DNA from: Pseudomonadota bacterium
Lineage (GTDB): Bacteria > Pseudomonadota > Gammaproteobacteria > Burkholderiales > Rhodocyclaceae
Direction of reading: 5' to 3'
DNA length: 64,000 bases
Assembly (NCBI GenBank): GCA_018241685.1
Contig: JAFEDJ010000025.1
Location: 1 to 64,000, forward strand
Part shown: piece by piece, positions 55,551-64,000 of the stretch
How the letters are laid out: each line of letters starts with the position of its first letter
Position numbering within the stretch: position 1 is the stretch's first letter
Translations under genes and position numbers: made by a program
The notes under the pieces: model-generated
The model's database searches: none
The model's input: only the letters and a program-made list of their open reading frames with translations
Told to the model about the DNA's origin: nothing

Positions 55551-56681
55551 ATGATGAATACACTTCTGGGCGGCCTGACGGCGGAGGAATTCCTCGCCGA
55601 ATACTGGCAAAAAAAACCACTGCTGATCCGCCAGGCAGTTCCCGGCTTCACCGGCGTCGCAACCAAGGACGAACTCTTCGAACTGGCCCGCGACCCTGAC
55701 GTGGAATCCCGCTACGTCACCCACGACAACAAATCCTGGGAAGTCATCCGCGGCCCGCAGAAGGCCTCCGACCTGCGCCGCAAGAAGCACCCGTGGACGG
55801 TGCTGGTGCAGGGCCTCAACCTGTTCTGCCCGGATGGCGACGACCTGCTGCACCGTTTCGACTTCATCCCCCAGGCACGCCTGGACGACCTGATGGTCAG
55901 CTACGCGATCGATGGTGGCGGCGTCGGCCCGCACTTCGACAACTACGACGTGTTCCTGCTGCAGGGCATCGGCCAGCGCCGCTGGCTGATCAGCAACCAG
56001 GACGACCGCAGCCTCGTCGAGGATGCGCCGCTGAAGATCCTGCAGAACTTCCAGCCCGTGCACGACTGGGTGCTGGAGTCCGGCGACATGCTCTACCTGC
56101 CGCCCCACTGGGCCCACAACGGCATCGCCATCGGCGAATGCACGACCTATTCGATCGGCTTCCGCTCGCCGACGTCCCAGGAACTCGCCCAGCAGTTCAT
56201 GGGCCACCTGCAGGAAACGATCCAGATCGACGGCATCTACGCCGACCCGGACCTGAAACTCCAGGCCCATTCGGCTGAAATCGGCGATGCGATGATCGAC
56301 CGGGTGGTCGACACCCTCAAGCGCATCACCTGGACCCGCGAGGACGTACGTGACTTCCTCGGCGCCTATCTCACCGAGCCGAAGCCCCACGTCTTCTTCG
56401 ACTGCCCGGACGAACCGCTGGAGCATGAGGAATTCACCGCTGCCTGCCTGGCCGATGGCTACCGGCTCGATGCACGCAGCCTGCTGCTGTTCTCCGACGG
56501 CCGCTTCTTCCTGAACGGCGAGCCGGTTCCCGTCGAAGAGGAAGACCTCCCGGTCCTGCAGAATCTGGCGGATCAACGTCGGCTCGATTCGGTCGTCGGC
56601 CTGTCCGAGGAAGGCCTGGCTCTGCTGTATGATTGGTACTGCTGCGGCTTTGCACATCCATCAAAATCGCTGATGGAATAA
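55551..56681 (+). CDS. roxA: Ribosomal oxygenase RoxA (YcfD-type uL16 arginine hydroxylase)
   Basis: This JmjC/cupin Fe(II)/2-oxoglutarate oxygenase hydroxylates ribosomal protein uL16. The 376-aa protein has the iron-binding HxD motif in [16 protein letters not shown] (about 123-138), the distal His in [21 protein letters not shown], and a C-terminal dimerisation/winged-helix part. [19 protein letters not shown] begins at ATG 55551; the second ATG (55554) is equally possible. No ribosome-binding site is present. Confidence 0.92.
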   Translation: MMNTLLGGLTAEEFLAEYWQKKPLLIRQAVPGFTGVATKDELFELARDPDVESRYVTHDNKSWEVIRGPQKASDLRRKKHPWTVLVQGLNLFCPDGDDLLHRFDFIPQARLDDLMVSYAIDGGGVGPHFDNYDVFLLQGIGQRRWLISNQDDRSLVEDAPLKILQNFQPVHDWVLESGDMLYLPPHWAHNGIAIGECTTYSIGFRSPTSQELAQQFMGHLQETIQIDGIYADPDLKLQAHSAEIGDAMIDRVVDTLKRITWTREDVRDFLGAYLTEPKPHVFFDCPDEPLEHEEFTAACLADGYRLDARSLLLFSDGRFFLNGEPVPVEEEDLPVLQNLADQRRLDSVVGLSEEGLALLYDWYCCGFAHPSKSLME

Positions 56682-56689
56682 GGCGCAAG

Positions 56690-56719
56690 TTTGATCAAAG
56701 CGCTTGACAAGCGCTTGTC
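56690..56719. repeat. Tandem palindromes upstream of the small lipoprotein gene
   Basis: TTTGATCAAA (56690-56699) is followed by AAGCGCTTG twice, 11 bp apart. The second copy forms the 14-bp perfect palindrome GACAAGCGCTTGTC (56706-56719). A TTGACA -35-like hexamer (56704-56709) overlaps it. This looks like a repressor site in the 173-bp leader/promoter region. Confidence 0.5.
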
Positions 56720-56854
56720 TCTGTTGCGGCAACGCAACAATGTCTTTATTCAAGCACTTCGTCCGTGATAGCATTCGAACCAGATCGGGTCCCCCACCTG
56801 ATTGCTCCTAAATTTAGGTTGTTGTACTTCATTTATCGATAAGGGAAATCAACA

Positions 56855-57109
56855 ATGAAACAATCTCTCCTGGTTGCTGCTCTCGTTGCACTCGCTGTTT
56901 CCGCTTGCGGCAAGAAGGAAGAGCCGAAGCCCGTTGAAGCTCCGGCCCCCGCTCCCGCTGCTGCTCCCGCTCCGGAAGCCAAGCCCGCTGAAGCCGCTCC
57001 CGCCGCTGCTCCGGCTGCTGACGCTGCCAAGCCCGCTGACGCTGCTGCTCCGGCTGCTGACGCTGCCAAGCCGGCTGACGCCGCTGCTGCTCCCGCCGAG
57101 AAGAAGTAA
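56855..57109 (+). CDS. Small Ala/Pro-rich lipoprotein
   Basis: An 84-aa protein with a lipoprotein signal (MKQSLLVAALVALAVSAC; lipobox VSAC with Cys18), then GKKEEPKPVE and a low-complexity tail of Ala, Pro, Lys and Asp. The tail contains a 13-residue unit (PAADAAKPADAAA) repeated in tandem, matched by a 39-bp DNA repeat at 57011-57088. ATG follows AAGGGAA. Such tails often span periplasm or bind peptidoglycan; the function is unknown. A strong terminator follows directly, suggesting a monocistronic mRNA. Confidence 0.85.
   Translation: MKQSLLVAALVALAVSACGKKEEPKPVEAPAPAPAAAPAPEAKPAEAAPAAAPAADAAKPADAAAPAADAAKPADAAAAPAEKK
57011..57088 (+). repeat. 39-bp tandem repeat inside the lipoprotein gene
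   Basis: Two near-identical 39-bp copies (57011-57049 and 57050-57088) encode the repeated 13-residue unit. A few third-position differences occur. Copy-number change would alter tail length in frame. Confidence 0.8.
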
Positions 57110-57131
57110 TCAGGTTTTCTCCGGTAGCAAG

Positions 57132-57159
57132 AAAAGCCAACCTGCGGGTTGGCTTTTTT
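57132..57159 (+). terminator. Rho-independent terminator of the lipoprotein gene
   Basis: GCCAACC (57136-57142) and GGTTGGC (57147-57153) with a TGCG loop, preceded by AAAA and followed by six T residues. Confidence 0.93.
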
Positions 57160-57219
57160 GTTGCTGTTTTCCGGTCGTGTTCTGCGCAGGTATTCCGCAA
57201 TCGCAGAGGCTAGGCCAAA

Positions 57220-57248
57220 AAAATGCCGGGGCATGCCCGGCATTTTTG
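57220..57248. terminator. Terminator of bamC (bidirectional)
   Basis: ATGCCGGG (57224-57231) and CCCGGCAT (57237-57244) pair around a 5-base loop and are flanked by an A run and a T run, so it can end bamC transcription on the minus strand and any read-through from the left. Confidence 0.88.
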
Positions 57249-57270
57249 TAACAGCAAGCAACAAGCAACC

Positions 57271-58452
57271 TTACTTGAGCTGGTCGAACAACAGACCCAG
57301 GATCTTGCGAGCGGAATCGGACGTGTCCGTACCGCCTTCGCGGGTCAGCACCTGCACCGATGAACCGCCGTCGCTGTTCTTCACGTAAATGCGGTACTGG
57401 TTGCCAGTCTGGATCGACTGTTTGGAATCGCTGCTGCGCCAGAAGGCCAGCTTGGACAGCAGCCCTTCGTCGCCCTTCTTCTTGACGTCGACTTCCGGAT
57501 CCACATAGCGCACGTAGTAAATGCCCTGGGAGCGATCCCGGTCTTCCACAGTGAAGCCGACGCGGTCGAGAGCCAACCCCACACGCCGCCACGCACGGTC
57601 GAAGCCTTCCTGTACCTGCAGCACGGAAGCACCACCTGACGCGCTCTGCAGCTTGGCCTTGTCGGCTACCGGCGCCGCGGCGATCTGCGCCTTGGCACGC
57701 GTCTCGTCGGCACCGAGACGGATCATCAGACGTTGCAGGAACTCCGCTTCCAGTTCGGGATCTGCCGGACGCGGCTGCCAGATCGTGCGGTCCTTGGCTT
57801 CGTTCGGGTAGATCTCCACCATGCCGCGATGGCTGATGTAGATCTCGACCGAGCCGGACTCGTTCCCGGTTTCAAAGCGGGTACGGAACTTGTCGCGCTC
57901 GGGGGTCGAGTACAGGCCATCGATCACCTTGCCGAGCGTACGGCGAATGATGTCGCTGTCGATCTTGGCGCGATTCTCGGCCCAGTCGGTCTCCATCACT
58001 CCGATCTCGGGGCGATCAACGTTCAACAGAAAACCGTTTTCCTGCCAGAACTCACGGACTTGCGGCCACAGCTTCTCCGCCGTACCCGGCACGACCAGCC
58101 AGCGCTGACTGCCGGAGCGTTCGATGCGCATCTTGTCGATGGACTGGGGAGCAACGACGTTCGCGGCGGGCTTGACAGCCGTGGCGCCACCTCCGGCCTG
58201 TTGCCCGCTACGCTCCGCGTTGTAGGCGGAGAACGTGGCGGAACCCTTGGGGTTCAGATCCGGGACAGCATAGCGATCATCCGCGGCAGGCGTGGTGAGA
58301 TCGGGCGGAACCTCCAGCGAAGGCAGCGTGGCGGCAGTTGCCGCACTCTTGTAATCGATTTTCTTCGATTCCAGCAAGGAACCGGAGCAACCGGCCAATG
58401 CAATCGTCGCTACGACGATTGCCGAACCGGAAGCCAGCTTTCGGCTTTGCAT
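57271..58452 (-). CDS. bamC: Outer-membrane assembly lipoprotein BamC
   Basis: A 393-aa NlpB/DapX-family lipoprotein with lipobox LAGC (Cys about 22), an unstructured N-terminal stretch (PSLEVPPDLTTPAADDRYAVP, the part that contacts BamD in E. coli) and two helix-grip domains (about 100-215 and 270-390). It is part of the BAM complex. ATG 58452 follows CCGAGGG and fits the signal; an in-frame start at 58485 would overlap dapA. dapA lies directly upstream, the conserved dapA-bamC order. Confidence 0.92.
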   Translation of the reverse strand: MQSRKLASGSAIVVATIALAGCSGSLLESKKIDYKSAATAATLPSLEVPPDLTTPAADDRYAVPDLNPKGSATFSAYNAERSGQQAGGGATAVKPAANVVAPQSIDKMRIERSGSQRWLVVPGTAEKLWPQVREFWQENGFLLNVDRPEIGVMETDWAENRAKIDSDIIRRTLGKVIDGLYSTPERDKFRTRFETGNESGSVEIYISHRGMVEIYPNEAKDRTIWQPRPADPELEAEFLQRLMIRLGADETRAKAQIAAAPVADKAKLQSASGGASVLQVQEGFDRAWRRVGLALDRVGFTVEDRDRSQGIYYVRYVDPEVDVKKKGDEGLLSKLAFWRSSDSKQSIQTGNQYRIYVKNSDGGSSVQVLTREGGTDTSDSARKILGLLFDQLK

Positions 58453-58481
58453 GCGTAACCCTCGGGATGGGAAATACAAAC

Positions 58482-59360
58482 TCAAACTTCGATGCCGGCC
58501 TGACGCATGGCGTCACGCACGCGCTCGTGACAGCCCTCGGACAAACGCGTCAGTGGCAAGCGGATGCCGGACCCGATGAGACCCATCTGTTCGACAGCCC
58601 ACTTGACCGGGATGGGGTTGGCTTCGCAGAACAGGTGGCGGTGCAGACCGACCAGCTTGGCGTTGATCTCGCGGGCCTTCACGCCATCACCGGCGGAAGC
58701 GGCGACGCACAGCTCATGCATCAGGCGCGGCGCCACGTTGGCGGTAACGGAGATGGTGCCATGACCACCCAGCAGGATGAAGGCCAGTGCGGTCATGTCG
58801 TCGCCGGTATACAGCGCGAAATCCTTGGGGGCACGGGCGATCAGGTCGCAGGCGCGGTCGATGTTGCCAGTCGCGTCCTTGATGCCGATGATGTTGGGGA
58901 TTTCGGCCAGACGCAGCGCGGTGTCATTGGACATGTCCGCCACCGTGCGCCCCGGCACATTGTAGAGAATCATCGGCAGCGGGCTCGCCTCGGCGATGGC
59001 ACGGAAGTGCTGGTAGAGGCCTTCCTGCGTCGGGCGATTGTAGTAAGGCACGACCGACAGGCTGGCGATCGCACCGGCTTCACGCGCGAATTCGCTCAGC
59101 TCGATGGCTTCTCGGGTGGAATTCGCGCCCGTGCCGGCGATGATGGGAATACGTCCAGCGGCATGCTCGACGGCAACGCGGATCAGTTCGCAGTGCTCCT
59201 CGACGTCCACCGTGGGCGATTCGCCGGTGGTGCCGACGACGACGATGCCATCGGTGCCTTCCTTGACGTGGAAGTCGATGAGGCTGCGAAAACGGGAAAT
59301 ATCCAGGCTGCCATCTTCGAGCATCGGGGTAACGATGGCGACAATCGAACCGGTAATCAT
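58482..59360 (-). CDS. dapA: 4-hydroxy-tetrahydrodipicolinate synthase
   Basis: DapA condenses pyruvate with aspartate semialdehyde in lysine and diaminopimelate synthesis. The 292-aa TIM-barrel protein has [11 protein letters not shown] (about 43-53), the catalytic tyrosine in [13 protein letters not shown] and the Schiff-base lysine in [10 protein letters not shown] (about 161). The start is ATG 59360. It precedes bamC on the same strand with 29 bp between. Confidence 0.96.
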   Translation of the reverse strand: MITGSIVAIVTPMLEDGSLDISRFRSLIDFHVKEGTDGIVVVGTTGESPTVDVEEHCELIRVAVEHAAGRIPIIAGTGANSTREAIELSEFAREAGAIASLSVVPYYNRPTQEGLYQHFRAIAEASPLPMILYNVPGRTVADMSNDTALRLAEIPNIIGIKDATGNIDRACDLIARAPKDFALYTGDDMTALAFILLGGHGTISVTANVAPRLMHELCVAASAGDGVKAREINAKLVGLHRHLFCEANPIPVKWAVEQMGLIGSGIRLPLTRLSEGCHERVRDAMRQAGIEV

Positions 59361-59484
59361 GAGCTAGTGCTGGAGAGGGAAAGTTGGGTATTGTACCCAA
59401 TCACTTCGAGAAGCATAGACGGGTGCAAACAGCCGTTACCAAAAGGCACCCACAACCGTGACGAAGTCACGCCAGCCATGAAAC

Positions 59485-59506
59485 AAAAAACCCGCCGAAG
59501 CGGGTT
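59485..59506 (-). terminator. Terminator of the HDAC-family gene
   Basis: AACCCGC (59489-59495), loop CGAA, GCGGGTT (59500-59506). On the minus strand the stem is followed by a T-run (A-run at 59485-59490). It lies between the HDAC-like stop (59530) and dapA. Confidence 0.88.
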
Positions 59507-59529
59507 TCGGGAGAGCGACAGCGACCGGC

Positions 59530-60456
59530 TTACAGATCTGCCAGGCTCTTGACGTGGGCAACCACGCTGCGGGCCAGCGACGACAGGGAGTAGCCCCCTT
59601 CGAGCAGGGACACGATGCGGCGCCCGGCGCATTCGGCGGCCACGGTCTTGAGTTGTTCGGTGGCCCACACATAGTCGGCCTCGACCAGGCCCATGGAGCC
59701 CATGTCGTCCTCGTAATGCGCATCAAAGCCCGCCGAGATGAAGATCATCTCGGGTGCGTGGTTGCGCAAAGCCGGCATCCAGATGTTGGTAACTACTTCA
59801 CGGAATACATCCCCCCGACTGCCCGCCTTCATCGGCACATTGACCATGTTCGGGGCCGGATTGTCAGCGCCGCTGTAAGGGTAGAACGGGTGCTGGAAGA
59901 TGCTGACCATCAGCACCCGGGGGTCGTCCTTGAAAATGTCCTCCGTCCCGTTGCCGTGGTGCACATCGAAGTCCACGATCGCAACCCGCTTCAGGCCGTG
60001 CTCCTCGAGCGCATGCCTGGCAGCCACCGCAACGTTGTTGAAGAAGCAGAAGCCCATCGCTTTGCCGGCCTCGGCATGGTGACCGGGCGGGCGGATTGCA
60101 CAGAAGGCGTTCTCTGCTTGGCCGGACAACACCAGATCGGTGGCGTAAATACCTGCACCCGCAGACCTCAACGCAGCCTTCATGGTATTGGGGCACAAGG
60201 CGGTATCCGGATCCAGGTGACGGATGCCGTGCTCGGGCACGCTGGCGAGCAATTCCTCGACGTGCTCGCGGGGATGCGCGCGGGAAAGCTGCTCTATCGT
60301 GGCCTGCGGCGCATCGTGGAAGGCCAGGTACATGTCGAGCCCCGCTGCGATCAGACGGTCGTTGATCGCACCGAGACGCTCCGGGGATTCCGGGTGATGC
60401 TCACCCATGTTATGCAACCAGCAATCCCGGTGCGTAATGAATGCGGTACTCGTCAT
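59530..60456 (-). CDS. Histone deacetylase-family (AcuC/APAH-like) amidohydrolase
   Basis: A 308-aa class II HDAC-like zinc hydrolase. It begins MTSTAFITHRDCWLHNMGEH and has EHHPESPERL, the catalytic pair in RPPGHHAE (about 130-137), the metal ligands in DFDVHHGNGTED (about 168-179) and SAGFDAHYEDDMGS, and LEGGYSL near the end. The substrate may be an acetylated polyamine or small molecule. ATG 60456 follows GGGGAGAG, which decides the start. Confidence 0.92.
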   Translation of the reverse strand: MTSTAFITHRDCWLHNMGEHHPESPERLGAINDRLIAAGLDMYLAFHDAPQATIEQLSRAHPREHVEELLASVPEHGIRHLDPDTALCPNTMKAALRSAGAGIYATDLVLSGQAENAFCAIRPPGHHAEAGKAMGFCFFNNVAVAARHALEEHGLKRVAIVDFDVHHGNGTEDIFKDDPRVLMVSIFQHPFYPYSGADNPAPNMVNVPMKAGSRGDVFREVVTNIWMPALRNHAPEMIFISAGFDAHYEDDMGSMGLVEADYVWATEQLKTVAAECAGRRIVSLLEGGYSLSSLARSVVAHVKSLADL

Positions 60457-60633
60457 AAACTCTCCCCTGCCTCTCACAGTGTTTTGTTATACGTCGCGAA
60501 TGCTGGCACTCTCCGGCGCACGCCTTGTCCGGCGCGAACTCCACGACCTTGCGTCGGTCTGTGGAGCACGGCGCCGAGAGCGCTGTTGTGGAATCATTAT
60601 CCCCTTAACTCCAGCCTGAAAAAAGCCCGCCCC

Positions 60634-61554
60634 ATGCCGCATCAGATTGCCAATCGACTTGCCGAAGCCACATGCAGGATCATTCTTGGCAAGGAACATG
60701 CCGTCCGTCTCGCCCTTGCCTGCGTGTTGGCCCGCGGCCATCTGCTGATCGAGGACATCCCGGGCGTCGGCAAGACGACCTTGGCCCACGTCCTCGCCCG
60801 CGTGCTAGGCCTGCAGTTCCAGCGCATCCAGTTCACCAGCGACATGCTGCCTGCCGACATCGTCGGCGTGTCGATCTTCGACCAGCGGGAAGGCGCCTTC
60901 CGCTTCCATCCGGGCCCGGTGTTCTCCCAACTGGTGCTGGCCGACGAGATCAACCGCGCAACGCCCAAGGCCCAGAGCGCCCTGCTCGAAGCCATGGAGG
61001 AACGCCAGATCAGTGCTGAAGGCCGCACCTGGCCGCTGCCCGAGCCCTTCTTCGTCATCGCCACGCAGAATCCGGCCGAACAGATCGGTACCTTTCCGTT
61101 GCCGGAAAGCCAGCTCGATCGCTTCCTGATGCGCATCTCCATGGGCTATCCGGATCCCGTCGCGGAACGCGCGCTGCTTGCCGGGGAGGATCGCCGGGAG
61201 ATGCTGGCGCGCCTGCAACCCGAACTCCAGGCCGACGAACTGGCCGGCCTGTTTGCCGCCGTACGCCAGGTTCACGCCGCCCCCCGTCTGCTCGATTACG
61301 TGCAGGCGCTCCTTGCCCACAGCCGCCAGGGCCCGGGCTTTGCCATCGGATTGTCGCCCCGGGCCGGCCTGGCCATGCTGGCGGCCGCCCGGGCGTGGGC
61401 CCTGCTGGCCGGACGTGATCATGTACAGCCCGAAGATGTGCAGGCCGTCCTGCCAGCTGTTGCCGGCCACCGCCTGCGCGCAGCCGACGACGCTCCGCTG
61501 CTGCCCGACCAACTGGCACGTCGCCTGATCGAAGCGGTGCCGCTGCCCGGATGA
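60634..61554 (+). CDS. MoxR-family AAA+ ATPase
   Basis: The 306-aa MoxR ATPase has Walker A DIPGVGKTT (about 41-49), Walker B/sensor LVLADEINRATPKAQSALLEAMEE, sensor 1 ATQNP and a C-terminal lid domain. It is the chaperone-like member of the moxR-DUF58-TgpA operon. ATG 60634 is chosen; the upstream ORF is antisense to the HDAC-like gene. The stop overlaps the DUF58 start (ATGA). Confidence 0.92.
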   Translation: MPHQIANRLAEATCRIILGKEHAVRLALACVLARGHLLIEDIPGVGKTTLAHVLARVLGLQFQRIQFTSDMLPADIVGVSIFDQREGAFRFHPGPVFSQLVLADEINRATPKAQSALLEAMEERQISAEGRTWPLPEPFFVIATQNPAEQIGTFPLPESQLDRFLMRISMGYPDPVAERALLAGEDRREMLARLQPELQADELAGLFAAVRQVHAAPRLLDYVQALLAHSRQGPGFAIGLSPRAGLAMLAAARAWALLAGRDHVQPEDVQAVLPAVAGHRLRAADDAPLLPDQLARRLIEAVPLPG

Positions 61555-62528
61555 AGCTCGCCCCCCTGCACACGGCCTTCGAGCGCTGGCTGTTCCGCGT
61601 CAGCGCCCCGGAGGCACCGCCTATCCTGCTGGGCCAACGGCGCATCTTCGTGCTGCCCACGCGCTTTGGGCTCACTCTCGGCGCCACCCTCGCAGTGATG
61701 CTGTTGACGTCGATCAACTATTCCCTGAGCCTGGGCTATGCCCTGACTTTTCTGGTCGGCGGCGTCGCCTGGATGAGCATCCACCACGCCTTCCGCAACC
61801 TGGTCGATCTGAGCATTGCCCCTGGCCGCGTCGAACCGGTTTTCTGCGGCGCCCCTGCGCACTTCGGCGTCCTGCTGAACAACCCGACAACACGCCCCCG
61901 CATAGGACTGCAACTGCGACCGACACGCATCACGCCTGCCACGACGCCAGAACGCTTCGACCTGCCCGCGGCCGGCCAGGCCCTGCAGCACGTCGCTATA
62001 GCCACTACGCGTCGCGGGTGGCTTCAGCTCCCCCGCCTGACCCTGGAGACCCAGCATCCACTCGGTCTGATCCGCGCCTGGAGCCTACTCCAGCCCGATC
62101 TGCGCGGACTGGTCTATCCGATGCCCGACGCCCATGCCCCCGGCCTTCCCTACGGCCTGGACGACCTCCCCGGCGACAGCCCCCGCAGCCACGGACAGGA
62201 CGACTTCGCCGGTCTGCGCCATCACCAGCCGGCCGACTCACCACGTCACGTGGCCTGGAAAGCCGTGGCCCGGGGCGGCCCATGGCGTACCAAGACTTTC
62301 GATGGCGGCGGGCGCAGCACGATCTGGCTCGACTGGCAGGCCCTGCCCGCCGGCCTGGACACCGAGGCCCGCCTGTCCCGCCTGGCCCGCTGGGTCATCG
62401 ACGCCGAGCAGGCCGGCCTCGAATATGGTCTGCGGATTCCCGGCACGATGCTTCGTCCAGCCCACGGCGCCCCCCACAAGCACGCCTGCCTCGTCGCTCT
62501 GGCGCTATTCGGCCCTGACCATGACTGA
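61551..62528 (+). CDS. DUF58 membrane protein
   Basis: A 325-aa protein with two close membrane spans (about 37-78; FGLTLGATLAVMLLTSINYS, LSLGYALTFLVGGVAWMSI), then a soluble DUF58 domain with PLGLIRAWSLLQPDLRGLVYP and the family signature DFAGLRHHQPADSPRHVAWKA. DUF58 proteins accompany MoxR ATPases and a transglutaminase. It overlaps both neighbours, by 4 bp and 8 bp. Confidence 0.9.
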   Translation: MKLAPLHTAFERWLFRVSAPEAPPILLGQRRIFVLPTRFGLTLGATLAVMLLTSINYSLSLGYALTFLVGGVAWMSIHHAFRNLVDLSIAPGRVEPVFCGAPAHFGVLLNNPTTRPRIGLQLRPTRITPATTPERFDLPAAGQALQHVAIATTRRGWLQLPRLTLETQHPLGLIRAWSLLQPDLRGLVYPMPDAHAPGLPYGLDDLPGDSPRSHGQDDFAGLRHHQPADSPRHVAWKAVARGGPWRTKTFDGGGRSTIWLDWQALPAGLDTEARLSRLARWVIDAEQAGLEYGLRIPGTMLRPAHGAPHKHACLVALALFGPDHD

Positions 62529-64000
62529 AACCGGCCTGCGCCCCGACCAAGCCGGCTGGCTGATCGCCAGCGCGGCCATCAGTCTGGCACCCCACGTCGA
62601 GCACCTTCCCCCTGCCTTGGCGGCCATTTGCGCCCTGCTGCTGGCATGGCGCGGCGCCATCGCTGCCGGCAAGGGCCGCTTGCCACACCGTTTCGTCTTG
62701 CTGAGTCTCGGCACCTTAGTGGTGGGCCTGGTCTTGCTGGAGTACCGACATCTGTTTGGCAAGGATCCCGGCATTACCTTCCTCGCGGGACTGCTGAGCC
62801 TCAAGCTACTCGAAACCGACAGCCGTCGTGACGGACGGGTTGTTCTGCTGCTGTGTTTCTTCATGCAGACCGGCCAGTTCCTTTACCAACAGGGCATGCT
62901 CATCGCGGCCCTCGCCCTGCTCGGCACGACGACGGCCATCGGTAGCCTGTTGGCACTGGAGGGGCCGCCCCTCGCGCCAAAGGTGCGCCTCGCCTCCGCC
63001 GCGCGGCTGGCACTGCAAGGCGTTCCGCTGATGCTGGTGTTGTTTGTCCTGTTTCCCCGCGTACAAGGCCCCCTATGGGGATTGCCGGCGGATGCCTACA
63101 ACCGGGTCAGCGGACTGTCGGACAACATGACACCGGGTGACGTGGCGCGCTTGAGCGAATCCAGTGAAATTGCCTTCAGAGCGGCCTTCACCGGTGAACT
63201 GCCGCCGCCCTCGGAACGCTACTGGCGCGGCCCCGTTCTCAACCTCTTCGACGGCCACAGTTGGCGCGCGGGCCGAAACGACATGGCCTCACGCCCGAGC
63301 TATGCCGCCCAGGGCGTCGCCTACCCATACACACTGACGCTGGAAGCCCACAATCAGCGCTGGCTGCTAGCCCTTGATTTCCCGGGCGACGCCCCCGGCC
63401 TACGCTATGGCACCGACTTCCAGCTGATGTCGGCCGAACCGGTGCGCAGCCGGATCCGGCTCTCGCTGGTGTCCTATCCCCATACTCCGGTTGGTCTCAA
63501 CGCCACGCCTCGCGAACTGCGCGAAGCCTTGGCACTGCCCGCCGGCAGCAATCCACGTACCCAGGCGCTCGGCGTCCGCATCAGACAGGAAGCCCGCGAT
63601 GCCGGAGATATCCTCCAGCGAGTCATCGCCGATTTCCGTCGGCGCAGCCTGAGCTACACCCTCGACCCACAACCGCTTGGCCGTGACGACGCGGACAACT
63701 TCCTGTTCGACACGAAAGAGGGCTTCTGCGAACACTTTGCCTCCGCCTTCGTCATCACCATGCGCGCGGCAGGCGTCCCGGCGCGGGTCGTCACCGGCTA
63801 CCAGGGCGGCGAACTCAACCCGGTGGACGGTACGCTGGTGATCCGCCAATCCGACGCCCACGCCTGGGCCGAAGTCTGGCTGGCGGGACAGGGCTGGAAA
63901 CGTATCGACCCGACCGCGGCCAGCGCCCCTCGCCGCATCGACGGCGGCCTTGCCGCGGCCCTGCCGGACGACGGCCACCTGCCGCTGCTGGCGCGCAGTG
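62521..64000 (+). CDS. TgpA-like transglutaminase membrane protein (C-terminus cut off)
   Basis: At least 493 residues are in the window; the gene runs past the right edge. It begins MTETGLRPDQAGWLIASAAI at ATG 62521, inside the DUF58 3' end. Several membrane spans fill the first 190 residues, then a periplasmic transglutaminase-core domain follows with the triad contexts EGFCEHFASAF (Cys about 403), SDAHAWAEVWL (His about 448) and RIDPTAA (Asp about 463). TgpA of Pseudomonas is essential and linked to the cell envelope. The C-terminal span and DUF4129 part are expected beyond the edge. Confidence 0.88.
   Translation, partial: MTETGLRPDQAGWLIASAAISLAPHVEHLPPALAAICALLLAWRGAIAAGKGRLPHRFVLLSLGTLVVGLVLLEYRHLFGKDPGITFLAGLLSLKLLETDSRRDGRVVLLLCFFMQTGQFLYQQGMLIAALALLGTTTAIGSLLALEGPPLAPKVRLASAARLALQGVPLMLVLFVLFPRVQGPLWGLPADAYNRVSGLSDNMTPGDVARLSESSEIAFRAAFTGELPPPSERYWRGPVLNLFDGHSWRAGRNDMASRPSYAAQGVAYPYTLTLEAHNQRWLLALDFPGDAPGLRYGTDFQLMSAEPVRSRIRLSLVSYPHTPVGLNATPRELREALALPAGSNPRTQALGVRIRQEARDAGDILQRVIADFRRRSLSYTLDPQPLGRDDADNFLFDTKEGFCEHFASAFVITMRAAGVPARVVTGYQGGELNPVDGTLVIRQSDAHAWAEVWLAGQGWKRIDPTAASAPRRIDGGLAAALPDDGHLPLLARS

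Noticed and set aside
54174..56657. 827-aa minus-strand ORF covering rlmD and the complement of roxA
   Set aside because: Only the last 432 residues match RlmD; the rest is antisense to roxA.

Overview
The window looks like chromosomal DNA of a high-GC, microaerobic, nitrogen-fixing betaproteobacterium, most likely Rhodocyclales (Azospira/Dechlorosoma or Azoarcus-like). That placement is an inference from gene content: a ccoNOQP cbb3 oxidase, nifLA with a separate nifB block, a Burkholderia-type porin and the gene styles. No database search was possible. No IS element, phage, CRISPR array or rRNA was seen; one tRNA-Ser is present.

Layout. (1) 1-3690, minus: ccoG (partial) and ccoPQON, behind an FNR/ANR-type promoter. 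(2) 3834-9178, plus: a NifA/sigma54-type promoter, rnfH, an unrecognised 324-aa gene, then nifL-nifA behind a candidate NtrC site and sigma54 promoter. (3) 9191-10220, minus: a 24-codon membrane-peptide ORF, a divergent paralogue of ribosomal protein S4, and a translationally coupled 99-aa gene. (4) 10271-18494, plus: a Fur-like operator and a five-gene operon (TonB receptor, exported CobN-like protein, ExbB-like protein, DUF2149 protein, ChaN-like protein) resembling the hmuRSUV heme system of Bacteroidetes. (5) 18635-21065: Tim44-like protein, NhaR, HPF-like protein. (6) 21159-28344: NifA-controlled nifB block with ferredoxins, an ArsC-like nif protein, a flavodiiron protein, a FeSII-like protective ferredoxin, draG and a flavin oxidoreductase. 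(7) 28465-38289: porin, AbrB-type permease, a three-gene ABC importer and a divergent TctD/TctE-type two-component pair; a tandem-repeat motif is shared by the porin and ABC promoters. (8) 38560-47781: a cobalamin riboswitch followed by a near-complete cobalt-early corrin ring operon. (9) 47795-53053: PepSY protein, PBP-GGDEF protein, heme-c chemoreceptor. (10) 53167-64000: housekeeping genes (tRNA-Ser, yccA, rlmD, roxA, a small lipoprotein, bamC, dapA, an HDAC-family protein) and a moxR-DUF58-transglutaminase operon cut by the window end.

How the parts fit. The cis sites suggest a cascade from NtrC to nifLA, and from NifA to rnfH and nifB, with redox and O2 protection genes co-transcribed with nifB and high-affinity respiration next door. 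The heme operon could release iron from imported porphyrin in the periplasm without a cytoplasmic heme oxygenase. The only CobN homologue belongs to that operon, because the B12 cluster carries its own chelatase, CbiX. The least explained items are the heme operon with its divergent S4 neighbour, the nif-linked unknown gene at 4646, the shared motif of the TctD-linked transport genes, and the missing precorrin-6A reductase in the B12 operon.
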